64,000 nucleotides of DNA, taken from positions 186,001 through 250,000 of the forward strand of contig NZ_JOEI01000002.1 in assembly GCF_000718095.1 (NCBI RefSeq), in the 5' to 3' direction. Below are positions 62,397 to 64,000 of the stretch, piece by piece. The stretch comes from Streptomyces scopuliridis RB72 (GTDB taxonomy: Bacteria > Actinomycetota > Actinomycetes > Streptomycetales > Streptomycetaceae). Numbering within the stretch: the stretch's first letter is position 1; every line of letters starts with the position of its first letter. The position numbers and the translations under genes are program-made. The notes under the pieces are model-generated. The model searched no databases. It saw nothing but the letters and a program-made list of their open reading frames with translations, and was not told the origin of the DNA.

Positions 62397-62784
62397 GGTG
62401 CTCTCCTCTGATCGTCCGGTGATGGTCCGGCCGGCTGACTGACCGACCACACTCACCATATACCCCATGGGGGTATCAGAAAGCCCCATGTCACCCTTGC
62501 GGCAAATACGGGGTGGGGGTATACATGGCCGAGTCGGCCAAGATACCCCTCCGAGGTATTGCAATCTCGGGGAAGCGACGAAATGCGGCTCCCGGGGTGA
62601 CGGAACGCGCGGAGCGGAGTCAATGGGCCGGTCGGCCGCCGCTGATGTGACTGAGCGCGCCGTAGTTGGCCATTGCGAGCATCACAGTTGGCCACACAGC
62701 CTGACCCGGGCAGCTGTACCCGCGGGCTCTTCGGGAAGGCTCACCAGCCGGTGCGCTCCGTGATGCCGGTGCCGCAGAATGCCC
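62397..62784. other. Intergenic region (388 bp) with copper-operator cluster
   Basis: The first 165 bp hold the CsoR-like sites. The remaining part to 62784 shows only short unsupported frames and a repeated GTTGGCCA (62664 and 62688) with no clear meaning. Confidence 0.6.
62460..62559. promoter_or_regulatory. Cluster of CsoR-like copper operators
   Basis: ATACCCC-ATG-GGGGTAT (62460-62476) is a perfect 7-3-7 palindrome matching the CsoR consensus. ATACCCC-TCC-GAGGTAT (62543-62559) has one mismatch. Between them GTGGGGGTATAC (62513-62524) is a strong half-site. The first is 64 bp upstream of the His-rich protein gene. Confidence 0.75.
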
Positions 62785-63684
62785 TCACTGCCATGCCGCC
62801 CACTCCTTCACCGCGAACCGGTCGCCGACGCGTCGCACTTCGGCCGCGCCCGGCCCGGGGAAATGCGCGGGGAACAGCAGGGCGCCCCGGTCCGCGGCCT
62901 CCCCCAGCACCCGGCGCCGGCTGTCCCGTGCGCGGGGCTCGTCCTCGTCGAAGCTGGGGCAGTCGTCCGGCTCCGAGATCTGCAGTGGGCTGTGCAGCAG
63001 GTCCCCGGCGAACACCGCCCGGTCCGTACCCGACCGCAGCCATACCGCGGAGGAGCCGGGCGTATGGCCGGGGGCGGGCTCGATACGGAGTTGGGCGTCG
63101 ATGTTGTAGTGGTCGCCCTCCCACAGCACGGTCTGTCCGGCCCGGTGCACGGGGGCGACGCTGTCCTCGAAGACGTTGGCCATCCGAGGACCGGAGCGGG
63201 TCCGGTGTCCGTTGGCCGGATTCCAGTAGTCGAAGTCGGCGCGCGCGATGACGTACTGGGCGTTGGGGAAGGTCGGCCGCCACTCTCCGTCGTCCGTCAG
63301 GCGGGTATTCCAGCCGACGTGGTCGCCGTGGATATGGGTGCAGATCACCGTGTCCACGTCCTGCGGGCACACGCCCGCTGCTGCCAGCTCTCCGAGGTAG
63401 GGGGTGTTCAGATGGTGGAAGGACGGCATGGCCGGGCGCTCCCGGTCGTTGCCGATGCCGGTGTCGATCAGGATCGTCCGGCCCTCGCTGCGGATCAGCC
63501 AGGTCTGGATCATGATGTGGATCTCGTCGGCGGCCGGGTCCAGGAAGGTGGGGGCGAGCCAGTTCTCGTGCGCCTGCCAGTGCTCGACGGGCACATCGGG
63601 GAAGACGTAGTCGCGGGCGCGGCCTTTGGCGGGCAGCTCTACCACACGGGTGATCTCCACCATTCCAAGCACAATGGTGTCCAT
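62785..63684 (-). CDS. Metallo-beta-lactamase-fold hydrolase
   Basis: A 299-residue MBL-fold protein. The zinc motif is ICTHIHGDHVGWNT (HxHxDH), followed by His in APGHTPGSSAVWL, an acidic site in FAGDLLHSPLQI, and the final His in LLFPAHFPGPG. This is the lactonase/AhlD-like or general MBL hydrolase set. ATG 63684 is used; ATG 63663 (MVEITRVVELP) is possible. It has no signal peptide. Lactone or another ester substrates are possible. Monocistronic. Confidence 0.88.
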   Translation of the reverse strand: MDTIVLGMVEITRVVELPAKGRARDYVFPDVPVEHWQAHENWLAPTFLDPAADEIHIMIQTWLIRSEGRTILIDTGIGNDRERPAMPSFHHLNTPYLGELAAAGVCPQDVDTVICTHIHGDHVGWNTRLTDDGEWRPTFPNAQYVIARADFDYWNPANGHRTRSGPRMANVFEDSVAPVHRAGQTVLWEGDHYNIDAQLRIEPAPGHTPGSSAVWLRSGTDRAVFAGDLLHSPLQISEPDDCPSFDEDEPRARDSRRRVLGEAADRGALLFPAHFPGPGAAEVRRVGDRFAVKEWAAWQ

Positions 63685-64000
63685 ACCCCCAGCCTGCGCG
63701 CCGGGTGACGCCGGCGCCATCGGCCGCACGGCTCCTCGGGAGGGAGCGGGATGCGGCCCGAAACGCCCGGTCGGCGACGCGCGACACCGGCTGGAGCCGG
63801 ACGGTCGGCGCCCAGTCACAGCGGGTTCGTCGACGCTCACTCCGCGGTGGGTTCCCAGTCCGGGAACGTGGGACCTGCTCGGGGATGCGTGTGTGGCTCA
63901 AACCTGACCACGTGCGCGGTGCCCCAGCGCGTTCGAGGACGGTTACGCGCTCAGGCTTGTCGCGGGATCGACCAGGGCTGACGGGCAGTCAATTGTCTGT
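63685..64000. other. Right-end region, no assignable gene
   Basis: Upstream space of the MBL gene. A minus-strand frame entering from the right edge would end QPWSIPRQA or LVDPATSLSA, depending on frame. Neither is enough to call a gene. Nothing else is seen. Confidence 0.5.

Noticed and set aside
62467..62763. Possible 98-codon gene in the CsoR operator region
   Set aside because: It starts inside the operator, has no ribosome site or recognisable features, and includes the regulatory sequence.

Overview
The window looks like chromosomal DNA of a Streptomyces or close relative. It has very high GC, many GTG starts, tightly spaced genes, leaderless-type promoters, and several families that are mostly actinobacterial (DUF6421, DUF6986, DUF5134, DUF6153, DUF6214, SARP). 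No rRNA, tRNA, CRISPR array, prophage or intact insertion sequence was recognised. The assignment rests on reading protein sequences by eye; no database search was run.

Layout. 1-6.2 kb: partial FAD reductase, M20 dipeptidase, a TmrB-like/NUDIX fusion, and a ROK sugar kinase divergent from a LacI regulator with a perfect palindrome between them. 6.3-11.8 kb: DUF6986 aldolase-like protein, etfBA, a flavin reductase preceded by a 26-codon cysteine-type leader peptide, a thioredoxin-like protein and a PlsC-type acyltransferase. 12-15.2 kb: a coupled DUF6421-SDR-threonine aldolase operon. 15.5-23.6 kb: GDPD, GNAT, an IclR regulator with a ThuA/Gfo-Idh-MocA catabolic pair, then an unusual regulator in which a transposase-like HTH region is joined to a ROK repressor, convergent with a secreted GH71/99-like hydrolase. 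23.9-27.9 kb: M56 peptidase, DUF5134, PAP2, HAD and TetR genes. 27.9-31.2 kb: exported LVIVD protein divergent from a DUF305 lipoprotein. 31.3-32.9 kb: an ArsR-type regulator divergent from an Old Yellow Enzyme, with two perfect palindromic operators. 33-42 kb: Asp-box repeat protein, Ung, BadF-type kinase, CbiX-like protein, lactonase, FUSC membrane protein and a SARP regulator.

42.3-49 kb is the accessory-looking part. An alpha/beta hydrolase and an MFS transporter are followed by gene relics: a methyltransferase tail, a subtilase with an internal deletion abutting a broken aldo/keto reductase, and a frameshifted LuxR response regulator. A coiled-coil/collagen-like protein of unknown function also lies here. 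49.1-55.2 kb is a complete ribose operon (LacI regulator, RbsA, a one-chain RbsC-RbsB fusion, RbsK, RbsD). 55.3-57.5 kb is monomeric isocitrate dehydrogenase.

57.7-62.6 kb holds two paralogous DUF6153-type exported small proteins, a cysteine-synthase-like PLP enzyme translationally coupled to an MFS transporter, and a His-rich exported protein behind a cluster of CsoR-like copper operators. I regard this as the best candidate for an undescribed, possibly metal-linked system. The window ends with a metallo-beta-lactamase-fold hydrolase.
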